This document shows, piece after piece, positions 26,043 through 37,669 of a stretch of 64,000 nucleotides of DNA. The position numbers were made by a program, and so were the translations under genes. How positions within the stretch are numbered: the stretch's first letter is position 1; each line of letters opens with the position of its first letter. A model generated the notes under the pieces. That model searched no databases. It was not told the DNA's origin and saw nothing but the letters and a program-made list of their open reading frames with translations. The DNA comes from Aricia agestis (taxonomy: Eukaryota; Arthropoda; Insecta; Lepidoptera; Lycaenidae), in contig NC_056421.1 in NCBI RefSeq assembly GCF_905147365.1, positions 10,186,001 through 10,250,000 of the forward strand. The letters run 5' to 3'.

Positions 26043-26408
26043 AAGTAAAGTCGACGCCTTTATGATTTGGCTGTAGCGATATCGATTTTTCTCAGCAATA
26101 ACTAAAGCTAAGAAATTAAAGTTCATTGTCAGTATTTATCATGTCTTTGTCTTTGATTTACCCATAGCATAACACGATTGGTCAACTTTTATAACACAGA
26201 ATAATCAATCAAATAGACCTGTGTAAAAAAAAAGGATTCCTATTTTTCCCTACAGAGAGTGATTTAAGCTTCCAAAAATGTACATGGATTGTTTCAAGCA
26301 TACACTTTAATTTGCCCATAGCTTATATGAAATGTATTTATGGTTTTTAAATTACGCGACAAAACTATTTTGTCGCTTACGCCCTTTCCATTTTTTGCTG
26401 TTCCATTG
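26043..26408 (-). repeat. Decayed repeat, partner of 1,385-1,746
   Basis: Reverse complement homology over the whole block, including 'aaattacgcgacaaaa' and 'cagtatttatcatgtctttg'. Confidence 0.6.
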
Positions 26409-26457
26409 CTTGTTTTCTGTGAGAGGCCGGGCCGGCCTCTCACAGAAAACAAGCAAA
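26407..26457. repeat. Perfect palindrome
   Basis: 'gcttgttttctgtgagaggc' and its complement meet at 'cgggccgg' with no real loop. Confidence 0.8.
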
Positions 26458-27659
26458 AATAGCAATCTAAAACATATCCAAAACGGTTTTTTACTTTAAC
26501 GCGGCGTCACCTTAACACATAAGTAATAAAAAATATATTTGTACGTTAATCGTACCAGTTTAAAAATCTCCAATTTTCTTAATAAAATCTGTGAATAAAA
26601 AAATAATTTATTTAAAATGTGAACTAAGCCTTATGCTTTCCGCCTGTTGTGACTTGTCCGTTCCATTATATGTGACCATACGAAAAGTCACAAGTCGGAA
26701 GTCACGTAATATTACTTTCTTTTACTTTTAAAGTGTTTGTAAATAACCGATAATAGTTATCACAATTTCATTTTTTATACTAAATACTAAACTAATTTTG
26801 CAACGTGTCAACAGTAAAAACAGTTGGAGAAAGTATAATAATGCTTACAAAATATGGTCACTTATCTGAACAAATAAACCGTTCCTGAAGAACCATCCAA
26901 CCTGCGTCCGCGTCTTGTAGCAGATTTTTAACTACTAAATTTAAATTGAAGTTTCTCGATGTACAATGAAATATAGTGCTATCATTTAGTGCCGAAAATA
27001 TTTTTGTAGTATGTTTATAAAACTAAAAAAAACGGTCACTAAACCGAACATTCCGGCCGGGTTGTTTTTTCATGATTATAATTTTAATTAATTTGTAGTT
27101 AAATTATGTTAGATTTTTCAATAACAAGACATTCAATTGATACATTAAGTATTTAAGAATCTAACATATGTTTTTTAAGTAACTTACTTTAAGAAAAAAA
27201 ATAGTTATTAAAGATTTTGTTACAACTTCTGGGAAGGGGACAGGTGAATTTAATAGGTTTCGGTACTTAAAAACCCTTATAAATCTCATACTAAATAAAA
27301 TTATATACAAACGTGAATGTATTTTAATAAAAGAAAACTTGTTTATGCTCCTACATTAAAATTACAAAATGTTAGTATGTAATTTTTTACAAATAATCTG
27401 TAGCGAAGTCAAGGGACAAGGTAAAAACCAGGGGTACACATTTTTTTGAAAATGCCCACGGGCGAACGGCGCTGCTCAAGCGCGCGACTTAGAAACGCAA
27501 CTACTACCCCCATACATCTTCGAACGCGCGGCGCTCCAACGGCGCTGCCGAAACGCTTAACTATAAAACCAGCCTTTACATTAGTGGTTTACGGAAAAAC
27601 TATCAGGCCTTTGATTTGTGTGATATAGTGAGTGACATAGTGAATTTAATTTATATGTA

Positions 27660-27699
27660 GATGTGTAATCTATACTAATATTATAAATGCGAAAGTATC

Positions 27700-27746
<47 letters not shown>

Positions 27747-27870
27747 CGCTTTCACGCCAAAACTACTTAACCGATTGCAATGAAATTTTGTACACAGTTA
27801 TTCTAGAGTCTGAGAAAGGACATAGGCTACATTTTGATGTGGGAAAATATCTTATTTCCATGAAAATATC
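27660..27870 (+). repeat. RTE-like tail with (GTCT)n
   Basis: 'tactaatattataaatgcga' leads into about 11 GTCT units (27,703-27,747), then 'cgctttcacgccaaaactac' and 'gaaaggacataggctac'. This is the usual order for these tails. Confidence 0.75.
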
Positions 27871-27884
27871 GATGAAAATTACTT

Positions 27885-28032
27885 CGCATTGCGCGTGGCC
27901 AGCGCTCATCCCGGGGGTCCTGGGTTCGAGTCCCGCAGGCGGAACAAAAAGTTTTCAATGTTCCTGGGTCTTGGATGTGTATTAAAATAATATTTCAAAA
28001 ATCTTAAATATATTTTATGTATAATATTATAA
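27885..28032 (+). repeat. tRNA-headed SINE, 5' truncated
   Basis: B box 'gggttcgagtcc', then 'ggcggaacaaaaagttttca' and body 'ttcctgggtcttggatgtg'. The A-box half is lost or diverged. Confidence 0.7.
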
Positions 28033-28034
28033 AA

Positions 28035-28440
28035 AATCCAGAAATATATCGACGCGATGCAATGAACATTTTAGTTCTAATACGATTCAACAGATGGCGC
28101 TTTTTTTTACTTCGTTGGAACATAGAACTAATCATACTTATTAGTTATTATGTTTTTACTTTTTGTTTATAGTTTTTAATACGTTAGAATATTATGTTTA
28201 ATAATATTATCACTTGCTATAATAATAATCAATCTATCTTATCTTATAGAACTCCTACTGCATTTGTAAGGAGTTCGAGTGTGTTGTGTTGGCCTATATT
28301 CCATCCAGAAAATATATCAATGCAATCAACATTTTAATTCTAATATATGAAAACAGATGGCGCTTTATGTTTTACTTCATTATTATAACAGAACTAATCA
28401 TACCTACTTTATTATATATTATTGTTTTTATTCATAACTA
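28035..28440 (+). repeat. Direct repeat, two units of about 130 bp
   Basis: 'ccagaaatatatcgacg' near 28,037 and 'ccagaaaatatatcaatg' near 28,306 each lead into 'cagatggcgct' and 'gaactaatcatac'. Confidence 0.65.
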
Positions 28441-29424
28441 GCTGTTGCCCGCGACTTCGTCCGCGTGGACTTTAGTTTATAGCGCGCGGTGTCAACAAAA
28501 TTAGTGTCAAATTTAAAAACTTTTTAAAACCCTGGTAAGTGGTACCCCTCTTAGGGCCGCGCTACACCGGAATGGCAGCGCTGAAAGTGCTCGCCTCGCC
28601 GCTGCCATTCCGGTGTAGCGCGGCCCTTAATTAATCAAAATACCCAAAAACAGCTGTGCAGTGTGCACATAATCTGTACTAATATTATGAATGCGAAAGT
28701 ATCTCTGTCTGTCTGTCTGTCTGTCAGTCTCGCTTTCACGCCAAACGCCAAAACTACCGAACCGATTGTAATGAAATTTTGTTTACTGATAGTCTAAAGC
28801 CTGAGAAAGGACATAGGCTACTTTTTTACTGGAAAAAAGGGTTGTAAGGGTCGTAAATTTGTTCAAAAAATTCATAATAGATGGCGCCGTGCGTCTTCTA
28901 CATCGCGCTGACGCTTGCTCAAAAGTCTTTCTATAAGAGGTGGTATCATCTTACATTTAAGTCTCGATTTTTTTCGATTGTTATATCTATTCTACGGTAT
29001 TAAATAACTCAGTACTTTATCTGTGCAGGCAGTGACGTAACCTTAAGACCAAATTTCACCAACGACTGTTAAAGTTAATGCTCGAATTAGTATCACGTTA
29101 GCTGTTTTGTTTTTCATATGAATGAAAGAGAAGACAGGATATTTTAACAAGCTGTTAACACTAACAGACGTTGGTGAAATTGGGGCTAAACCTATCAATG
29201 ATAAATAGTTTTTGGGTAAAGTTGTGTAAATAAGCTTTAAAATTTGGCATAATATATAAAGTTTAACATACAAAAATGAAGTACTTATTGTTTGCACACT
29301 GCACAGCTGTATTGATTTAAGGGGTACCAGGGTTTTTTTATAAAAGCTTTTGACACCAATTTTGTTGACATCACGCGCTATAAACTGAAGTCCACGCGGA
29401 CGAAGTCGCGGGCAACAGCTAGTT
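28436..29424. repeat. Inverted pair of RTE-like tails
   Basis: 'aactagctgttgcccgcgac' at the left is mirrored by 'gtcgcgggcaacagctagtt' at the right. The left arm carries a palindrome (28,552-28,629), and a separate tail with GTCT units lies at 28,670-28,850. Confidence 0.7.
28552..28629. repeat. GC-rich perfect palindrome
   Basis: 'gggccgcgctacaccggaat' and its complement are separated by about 20 bp. It sits inside an RTE-like tail and so is a later insertion. Confidence 0.8.
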
Positions 29425-29429
29425 AATAG

Positions 29430-30610
29430 TATAGGTAAGTGAAGGTTTTTTATATGTACCTAGATGTGTTTTCATCAGTAAGCCAAGGTGTGACGACGCG
29501 AGCCCTCACAAAGCTCGGCTTTTAGCTGGTATGATAGCATTTTTAACATTGGTTATATGTATGTATGTCTTTTTGTGTCAAGATCGGAAAATGCGTGGTT
29601 GTTTGGAAATTTTGCCTGTCCCTCGAGCTAACTCTAGTGTCTAGGTGGGCTAGCGGCTTCTTAGTTCCAGAATATTCTAGGAAGGTGCTAATACATTTAT
29701 AATAGAACATCTGCGGTGTAATGAAGCGTGTACGTTCCGTTCCACGGTAATGGCGGAGATGCAGGAACAGGAACTGACCATGGTATTTTATAATGGAATC
29801 AGTTTTGATTGATTGCATGAATGCCTGCGATTTGCCTACCTACCTTGTTTATAGTTCATTAGTGTTTTTTTGTATCCATTTATCATTAATAACATGTGCG
29901 AGTTCAATGACCCTCCCTGCATTCCTCACCCCAATATAAAATAATATAATAAAGACGTACATAATAATTATGTAGTAGGTATCCATGTATTTACTTTTTT
30001 GTAAAATTCTTTACTACGTCTTGGGAGTTGGGAGTTATTCTTACCAACATACTTTTTGTTAGTAAGTAAGTACGTAAGTACCTACCTAATTAAATGTAAG
30101 TATTTCTATAAACTGTTAACTAATTTAATTAGTTATGTATTGTTTACATCGGACACTGAGCAAATATATTTATATAATACTAATGAAATTTTGCACAGAT
30201 ATGGTGTGGATCACGCTTTATGCCTATGCATGGTAAAATATACGGAATCTCGAAGAATATCTAGTATTAGTAGTAATTTATAAGAACTCTATCCACCAAA
30301 ATCTTCGACTTGGCTTCGCCATAGTGCTCAGAAGCTATTGAGCCTTGCCTGTTGCACCAGATCCTGTCCATTGTATCGATCTCCATTGTGCTGTGCACCA
30401 CACATTGTTCTTACAACACTGACCACTGACCTTGTGAGATGTGGGCTCGTTAAGTTTGCACAGGACCATCTATCTGTACTTATGTGATTGAGGACCGGCT
30501 AATGGTTGGTTAAGTTTCATTTTGACAGGAGATTATCTATTTAAGAGCGTCGTTGGTGACAACTCAGAAACAGGGAATAGTCCGTGTTCACACTTCACAT
30601 TTAGCAATTT
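29430..30610. other. No supported gene
   Basis: AT-rich sequence. Short ORFs of 75-91 codons have no domains. Nothing else recognised. Confidence 0.5.
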
Positions 30611-30614
30611 ACTT

Positions 30615-30995
30615 TTTAGGGTTCCGTACCCAAAGGGTAAAATCAGGACCCTATTATTAAGACTTCGTTGTCTGTCCGTCTTTCCGTCTGTCTGTCTCCA
30701 GGCTGTATCTCAAGAACCGCTATAGCTAGACTTCTGAATTTTTTTACAGATTGTGTATATCTATTGCCGCTATAACAACAAATATTATAAACAAAATATA
30801 ATTATTAATTAATATTTAAGGGGGGCTCCGGGCTCCAACACAACAAAGGCCTTAATAATATGTTGACTTCAATAATTAATAATAATATTTAAATAAAATA
30901 AAAATTTAAGGGGCCAAAAAACTTTTGGCCTATTTTTGCTCTTTAACGGTACGGAAGCCTTCGTGCGCGAGTCTTACTCGCACTTGACCGATTAT
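30615..30995. repeat. 'Gggttccgtacc' repeat, copy 1
   Basis: Contains 'agggttccgtacccaaaggg', 'aagacttcgttgtctgtccg' and, at the far end, a version of 'cggccaagtgcgagt' in reverse (30,960-31,000). Same components as 51,286-51,720. A tail piece of the same repeat is at 31,935-31,990. Confidence 0.7.
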
Positions 30996-31030
30996 AAACA
31001 TTGATGATTTACTACACACATTTTACCGTG

Positions 31031-31250
31031 ATAATGGAGGTCAGTGGTGTGGGGTATCTATGGATAGGTCTTCAAAAATCATATGCGAGAGAGACTCTTC
31101 TTAAGAAATCTTCTCTCTTCTAAAGTGTTACCACACTTTGGAAGAGTCTCTCTCGCATACTATTCAAGTTGCAAAAAAATGATATTAGGAACCTCAATAT
31201 GATTTTTGAAGACCTATCCATAGATACCCCACACCACTGACCTCCATTAT
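31031..31250. repeat. Hairpin MITE with about 50-bp perfect arms
   Basis: 'ataatggaggtcagtggtgt' opens and its complement closes the element. The inner arms contain 'atgcgagagagactcttc' and its complement. Confidence 0.85.
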
Positions 31251-31376
31251 ACAAGTACGCTGGAGATCAGTGCCCCCTTACTCCCTTAGTGCCCCACACG
31301 CATAGGTTAGATGAAAAATTTTTATGGAGACCCTTAATTTTTTTGTAATTTTTCCATTTTTGTATCAAAATCTTAA

Positions 31377-31847
31377 GAGGATACCACAGCGGCTAGAGAA
31401 ATGAAAAAAAGTACGTGTAATATCTATAGCTGTCTCCCTTACCTCAAGCCTATACCGCAGAACGCGATAGAGACAACTGCAGAAAATCCAGAAAATCAAC
31501 GATTCGTTGTCCCCTGATTCCTTCTCCAAAACTTAACCGATTTAAGTACTTTTTTCATTAAAGATTAAAAAAAGGCTTGAGCTGTGTTCCTATGTTTTGC
31601 TTTTTTTGTATAATCTAGCCAAATCTGTTTTCTGGACGTTTGAACACAGTGGAAAATCTGGCCATTTTTTTGGGTTTTTGAACGTTCATATCTTATTTAA
31701 TAATTAAATTATGAAAAAAAGAAAACATAGGGACATTGTATTAGTGGCCGTAGATATTCAGGAAAAAAATTATAACTCTACTAGCATTATCCAGGGAGGA
31801 AACAGGGGACAACGTTTGTATGGAAAAAATGGCGGTGTGGAATCCTC
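31377..31847. repeat. TTAA-flanked MITE, copy 2
   Basis: TTAA at 31,373-31,376 and 31,848-31,851. Terminal repeats 'gaggataccacagcggc' and, inverted, 'gaggattccacaccgcc'. It matches 11,057-11,514 inverted. Confidence 0.85.
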
Positions 31848-31994
31848 TTAATGCGGTTCACAGACTACATCTACTTACCAAGTTTCAATATTATAGCTCT
31901 TATAGTTTCGGAGAAAAGTGGCTGTGACATACGGACGGTCAGACAGACAGACAGACATGACGAATCTATAAGGGTTCCGTTTTTTGCCATTTGG

Positions 31995-32650
31995 CTACGG
32001 AAATGGTTCCGTTACGTTAAAATACGTTAAATTCCCAAGAAAATATTTTCGAGCACCCACTAAATAGTATCTATAGAACCTAATATAAACCTTATTGTAT
32101 TTTTATAAAATAAAACCTACCTTTATGTATTTATTTCCTTGAAATTCTTCTTATTGTCAGCATATTTCACTTCACTATAATCAATAATTATTATCAAACA
32201 TTACTTTTTCCGCGATATTTTTCCCGCGTTGCGCGCGCGAAAACGAACGCAACCACTCTGCGCGCGTTCTAAACTCAACTGACTTGAAAAGTTCAAGATG
32301 GTCTTGGATGGTCTAGCCATCAGCCATGGCGTCATTTACGCTACGTCTACGGTGCTATGAGCTACTTTTTGTTACATGCCTTCACGTAATTTGCATCTTT
32401 AATTTAATGCATTAATAGCGATAATGAATACAGAATATGACGCTACAATTTTTGGCAAACTTTCGCAGACAACGCGACGCTATGATGAATATTTTCACGA
32501 ATTGTTGTAACAACCTAATGCAAGTTGCTTGATGGTTCGCGACTAGTGACGATATTCTACCAATACTCCAAGTTCCAACGTTAGTTACGGTGTCGTTGGC
32601 CGGTTTTGTTAAAACCGTTGTTCAATGGAACCAGTATTTCAAAATACAAT
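31995..32650. other. No supported gene
   Basis: Contains a CG-rich patch at 32,205-32,270 (cgcgttgcgcgcgcgaaaac) but no ORF or repeat that I can assign. Confidence 0.45.
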
Positions 32651-32655
32651 GTACC

Positions 32656-32925
32656 CATGGGCGTAGCCACACTGGGGCAAGCTGGGGCTTGCCCCACCCT
32701 GGCTCTGACCTATAAGGTGCCTAACTAAACAAAACATTTTTTTTCAACTAAGTAACTAAAATTATAATATCGTACAGCTCGACAAGGCTTTAAATGAACG
32801 TGGCAGAAACGCTGTCATCATACAAAAATGTCATTTTTGACAGTTCTCATTTACCAGCAGCGCTCCCGCCGCTTTGGTAAGTTGACTGCTGCCCCACCCT
32901 GAGCCCAAGCCTGGCTACGCCCATG
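32656..32925. repeat. Non-autonomous hAT-like element E
   Basis: Ends 'catgggcgtagcca' and 'tggctacgcccatg' are inverted; the flanking octamers aatgtacc and catgtact agree at 6 of 8. Bases 32,788-32,872 are related in reverse to 45,425-45,545. Confidence 0.7.
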
Positions 32926-32929
32926 CATG

Positions 32930-33355
32930 TACTTACCAGTACCTACTTAATACTAGACTAAAAGGAGTTGTTTTATAGCAGAATATTACGTCCAAATGTG
33001 TCTCAGATCATTCTCTGCCTTTACTCTCGCAACTTAGTGAGACGTCTCTGACAAGGATGACGAAAGATCATAGACTCCTACTAGAAACCCATAGAAGTAG
33101 TAGAACTTAACCGACTAAGTTGCCCATCCTCTGTACCTATATTAAACACAATATAATTTATGTGAGGAGTTGAGGACAATCAGATGATCGATCTGCATTC
33201 TACAGCTACCAGGGAACGACTTAATATTTTGCTATTCCACAGTGGGAATCGAAAACACGACTTCCGAATTACGAACCAAGTTTAAAACCCCTGAACTGCG
33301 GAGACTTTAACCCTCTACAACTACCCTGTCGGAATCTGTGCCTAAATAATAAATA
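32930..33355. other. No supported gene
   Basis: Nothing coding or repeated recognised. Confidence 0.45.
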
Positions 33356-33359
33356 CGTA

Positions 33360-33480
33360 CAGTCTGTCAAGAAAGTGAAGAAATTAAAAAGTGGCAACAT
33401 CGTAGTGTCATCCCTTTCAAATCAATCTAAGAAAAAAGGGATGACTTTTTTTAATTTCTTCACTTTTTTGACAGACTGTA
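33360..33480. repeat. Hairpin MITE family S, copy 1
   Basis: 'acagtctgtcaagaaagtga' at the left faces 'tcacttttttgacagactgt' at the right. The second copy is at 48,866-49,000. Confidence 0.8.
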
Positions 33481-33761
33481 CTTAATAACATAATTGAATA
33501 GTTAGGTCTTCTTATCCTCAATGTCACTAACTTCTTATAGTAGCTATAATATTATGCGCACCCAGAATAATATCCTAACACTGAGTCACAGATTATTATA
33601 ACAGTTCCTCTGAATCCAAACTAGTACTTAATTCTTGTCCTTAGCCAGTGGTTACAGTAAGTAAATTAAATGTTTGTCATCTGCCTGCGTAAATCTAACC
33701 TTGGTGGTTAATCTAACATAAAATATTAGCAGAGCTTTTCTACTAATTACATTTATTACTA

Positions 33762-33900
33762 GTATGGAAGTATGGATTAATCCCTCGATCGTGGAAAAAC
33801 CGGACACGATAGCTTATCTATTGTTATCGCCGCTTGGGGCGCTTGGGAGTTGAATAAAGCATGTAGAATCTACTTAATCCATACTTCCATACTAATATTA
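33762..33900. repeat. Inverted repeat with 'gaagtatggatta' arms
   Basis: 'tagtatggaagtatggatta' faces 'taatccatacttccatacta', about 90 bp apart; arms are of RTE-tail type. Confidence 0.6.
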
Positions 33901-34159
33901 TAATAATTTTTTAACGGGATTTGGCCCACCACACATTCCCACCACTGTATCTCCTGTGTCGCCAAAATCGACAGCGGTATCCAACCACGAAAACCCTTTG
34001 ACATGATCTCAGGGAGCCCGAGAGACATGGTAAAGCGTCTTGGGACCCGCAACGAAGTTTATCAGAAGAAAATAGGAGGAGTAGGAAGAATTCCAATTTC
34101 CCTCCCCATACAAAGCGGGAGATAGCACAAAGTTGCAAATTGCAATGACCGAAAGTCAG

Positions 34160-34507
34160 AGAAGTTAAGGGGGAGCACCACGGAGCTTAAGGGGCTCCCC
34201 CTTAACCGATTCGTTGCCACCTTCATTTTCACGAATTCTTACCACAGTCCAAGCAGTTTGTTCGATGACGCGCCATAAGCGTCATCGACCCTGCTAAACG
34301 ATGACGCCCCACGTGCGGCATTGGCCACTGGTTGTGTTTTATGCACATTTAGACTAAGGAATTGTAATTACAGTATAATAAATTAGTTGTAACGTGTTTT
34401 TTAACAATCCTTGTATGCCGCGCCTGGCGCGTCATCGGCCTCACTGAATCTTTTTAAATGACGCGCTGAGCGCGGCAGTGGCCACGAATCGGTTAAGCTC
34501 CGTGGTC
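34160..34507. repeat. Element with 'ccacggagcttaa' inverted ends
   Basis: 'accacggagctta' plus 'accgattcgttgccac' on the left mirrors 'gtggccacgaatcggttaag' and 'ctccgtggt' on the right. The interior has several GACGCG/CGCGTC palindromes. Confidence 0.6.
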
Positions 34508-34519
34508 ATCAATAACATC

Positions 34520-34700
34520 ACGAATATTATAAATGCGAAAGTGTGTCTGTCTGTTACCGCTCCACGCCCAAACTACTGAACCGATTTTGCTGAAATTTGG
34601 TATGAAGATATTTTGAGTCCCGGGAAAGGACGTAGGATACTTTGTATCGCGGAAAAACGTACGGTTCTCGCGCAAAAAACGAAACGGCGTTGCGGGCATC
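34520..34700 (+). repeat. RTE-like tail
   Basis: 'gaatattataaatgcgaaag', then 'tgtgtctgtctgttaccgct', 'ttttgctgaaatttggtatg' and 'acggttctcgcgcaaaaaac', in the expected order. Confidence 0.7.
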
Positions 34701-36748
34701 TGGTATACTTATAATAATTATTGTTAGTCTGGCTGCTCTGGCATACTTATAATAATAAAATACAAGCACGAGTGTGTAAACTTGTCTTTTGCCTGTTCTT
34801 ATAATATGTTGATTGGACCAAGGATGAAACTCCCCCTGATGTCCTATACTAATATATTTTAATAAAACTACAATTATTATAAAAATATTCATAATATTAT
34901 TTGATAAAAAAAAAACAAACAAATTCACTCAAGTCTTACATTTATCACTAATTTTGATATTTTTAGAATTCATATCATAATATCATATTGACTAATACTG
35001 AATTCCTAATGTACATACAATATACATAATATTACTAATTGGAACAAAAATTATTATTATTATTCAAATAATTGTATGTACTTACTATTAAAATAATCTA
35101 TAATATTTGACGAGATACTACAATTATAAATCATTTGGTGCTTATAAGTTATTATATGAATGATACATATTATACTTGTATTAATAATTAATAATTATTA
35201 TCATAATCTTCATAAATCAAATATTTACACTTTACACGAAAAGCATTAGATAGCATGCATACTAAAACTCAATAATTAGTAAAGTTGTCTTTTTCTGTTA
35301 TGTAACATTTTAATGTATGAAAGGCCTTGTTGAAGTTATCTGCTTATTTTTTTATGTGTAAGATTTAATACACAAAAGTATTGTGATATAATTTGAAACA
35401 TTAAACTAGGGCAGGTTTGATTATAAATTATAATTCATATTATACAAGAAAAGATACCAAAGAGCATTTGAAAAAGTATCAATTCATAACTATTACCACT
35501 TGACCATAAATGAAATTGTTATACAAAACTTTTACTTTTATATTTTGCAATTTCATGGATTAAGTTTTTGTAAGCATTTACTAAACAACATAAAAGTGTT
35601 TATATATAAACTAAATATACTAACTTAAGCATTTAGAGGCCCTGAGTTAGAAATTCATTCTTAATTTTATAAAATCCTCACACCCAGAAAAACGTCCCAT
35701 GGGAACCTTACATTGAAAAGCTATAAAAACTGGCCCATGTTCTTCCCCAGTCGAATCTGTGTTTCTGTCAATTTTATCAAAACTAGTCCAGTATTATTCA
35801 TTCCCATTCAGTGGAAACAAAGCTTTCCCTATAATATTAGTATAGATTAAATACACAGTGAAGTATAAATGTAATAATAATAGTAATATATAAATCTATT
35901 TTAGAGCTATACAAACATTATTGTCATTGTGAATGATAAAATGTACATAAACCCATTTACCTTTACAAAAACACTGATATATAACAAAATAATTATTATG
36001 TTAATAGTTTGTGATTAAACTCCAATTATTTTGTTACAAATATGAAATAATAACAGTTAAATACCAATAGACTTAACTGGATAGCCTTTAGTGAGTAACA
36101 ATAACATATTTTATATTGTAAAATTATAAAACTTAAGACTTGTGATACAACTTAAATCTGAAACTATGTATCAATGTAAAACTAAAAAATAAATTCTAAA
36201 TACTATCTAATACCTTCACCATTTCAATTTTCAGTCTAATTTTGTAACATGAATAATAAATATCACAAAAAATTAAGTAATACAGTTAATAGATACTAAA
36301 TTGAAAAGATAGTAGACTGTAGAGGTAACACAGAGTTGTGCCACATTGCATGCTGTATTCTTTATAAGAAGCTTTATGTAACTTAACACATTTTAGTTCT
36401 GTACAATAAGAGTTAGTACAGACAGAGAAGCAAAGCAGAGAGAATTTTATTAAAGCATTTAAAAATTGTCTGTAAATTCTTTAAGCAAAGTGCATGTAAG
36501 CTTTCCACTCAAGGACATTTTTATGTCAGGTTCAAAGTGAGATGATATTCTGTTGGTGAATCAAAATAAATAAATAAATACACATGCACTGTATTTTAAT
36601 AACATTAAGAGTAGGTACCATAATAAAACTTTGCTTTGCTCTCTATCTGCATGTCTTGAAGCAAAAGACTGCAATGTAGCTAAATCTGCATTTATGTTTA
36701 AGTCTTAAAGTAATCTTAACTAAATATACAGCGAACTACCTCCTACAT
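34701..36748. other. AT-rich region downstream of the HRG1-like gene
   Basis: Two kilobases of strongly AT-rich, largely non-repetitive DNA. It may include the 3' UTR of the minus-strand gene at 36,749: a reverse AATAAA occurs near 36,450, but I cannot place the poly(A) site. No ORF of note. Confidence 0.4.
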
Positions 36749-37487
36749 TCATGTCTCCTCAACATTTGGGTTCTCTGCAAACAGCTGGTGATCATTGTAA
36801 GTCTTAAGATACTTCTTGGTGAACATATACAGCAGTAGACCCCACTTCATCATCATAAACGACCATATAAGGCGGATGACAATACTCGTTTTTATTGGAA
36901 CAATGTCTAGAAAAGAAAATGCAAAATTTTAATCGTTTAATTTGTTTAATTGTTACCAAGTGTAATTTACTACTACTTATAAAATGTAAATAACTTACCA
37001 GCTTTGTAATATATTTCTAGGAATGCATAGAATAGTGTCAGAGCGAGCCCAGACACGAATCCGACCATGCCAAAGTCACCAAAATACTGTAGAGCTTTTC
37101 TCGAGAAGTTAACATGCAAGGATTGCTTCAGGTAATGACAGTGTAACATCAGAGTTAGCGATGCGTGAATACCTGCAAAAGGAATGCTCATTGTTCAAGA
37201 AAATTCATATCTTTAATGATTTTGCCATTTAAAATACAAAGAAGCATCATACGTTATTGATGGCTAATATACGACGATGTATTATAATCTTATTATATTA
37301 TTACATATAATATTATGAAGGCTGTTTAGAAGAGTAATTGGACTAAGGTTACAAAACATTTACCTGAAAGTAACGCCCACACGCCAGCTTCAATATTTGC
37401 ATAAACGATGCAAAAACAAATAAATGCCGATAGCCCGAAAAACACCCCCAACGCACTGAGAGCTATATGAATTTTAGTACGCAACAT
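36749..37487 (-). CDS. HRG1-like heme transporter (SLC48A1 family), three exons
   Basis: Exons 37364-37487, 36999-37172 and 36906-36749 join with GT-AG introns (phases 1 and 1) into 151 residues ending in TGA. Four hydrophobic segments are visible at about residues 8-30, 36-55, 72-96 and 106-128. The last helix reads WSFMMMKW followed by FTKKY; vertebrate HRG1 has WSFISFKW and a FARKY-like aromatic/basic motif at the same place. His52 and His54 sit in helix 2, where HRG1 proteins carry a heme-binding histidine. The length matches the family (about 146 residues). HRG1 proteins move heme out of endosomes or lysosomes into the cytosol; that function is inferred from the family. The ATG follows a region rich in TGTCA motifs, and the next gene upstream on this strand starts at 41,006. 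No frameshift or lost segment is seen. Confidence 0.88.
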
Positions 37488-37574
37488 GTTTAATGCTTAT
37501 CAGTTATCGAAAGAAAATAAAATTGTATTTATATTCTCGTCATGAAAACAACAATCCTCAACGAAATTTCAATT

Positions 37575-37610
37575 CTGGATGACAACGTCATCTGTCAATG
37601 TCACTTACAG
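37575..37610 (-). promoter_or_regulatory. TGTCA motif cluster upstream of the HRG1-like gene
   Basis: 'atctgtcaatgtcactta' lies about 100 bp upstream of the ATG. Similar clusters stand before ZAD paralogues 1 and 3. Role inferred from position only. Confidence 0.35.
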
Positions 37611-37669
37611 CTGTAAGTTTTTTTTATTTATCATCTCTTTAGGCTGTAACATTAAACTACGCGGACTTA

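Larger units (their letters stand above)
24820..27574. mobile_element. 2.75-kb element with long GC-rich terminal inverted repeats
   Basis: The left end 'ggctggttttacagtcacgc' is mirrored by 'cttaactataaaaccagcc' at the right. Homology runs on for 90-150 bp through 'cgttcgaag' and 'attttcaaaaaaacgtgtac'. The interior is AT-rich with no transposase ORF and carries later insertions. Superfamily unknown. Confidence 0.65.

Noticed and set aside
27703..27747. CRISPR-like or functional tandem array
   Set aside because: A plain (GTCT)n microsatellite at the usual place in an RTE-like tail; no spacers.
34554..34928. 124-codon reverse-strand ORF
   Set aside because: It overlaps an RTE-like tail and AT-rich DNA; its frame is explained by the repeat.
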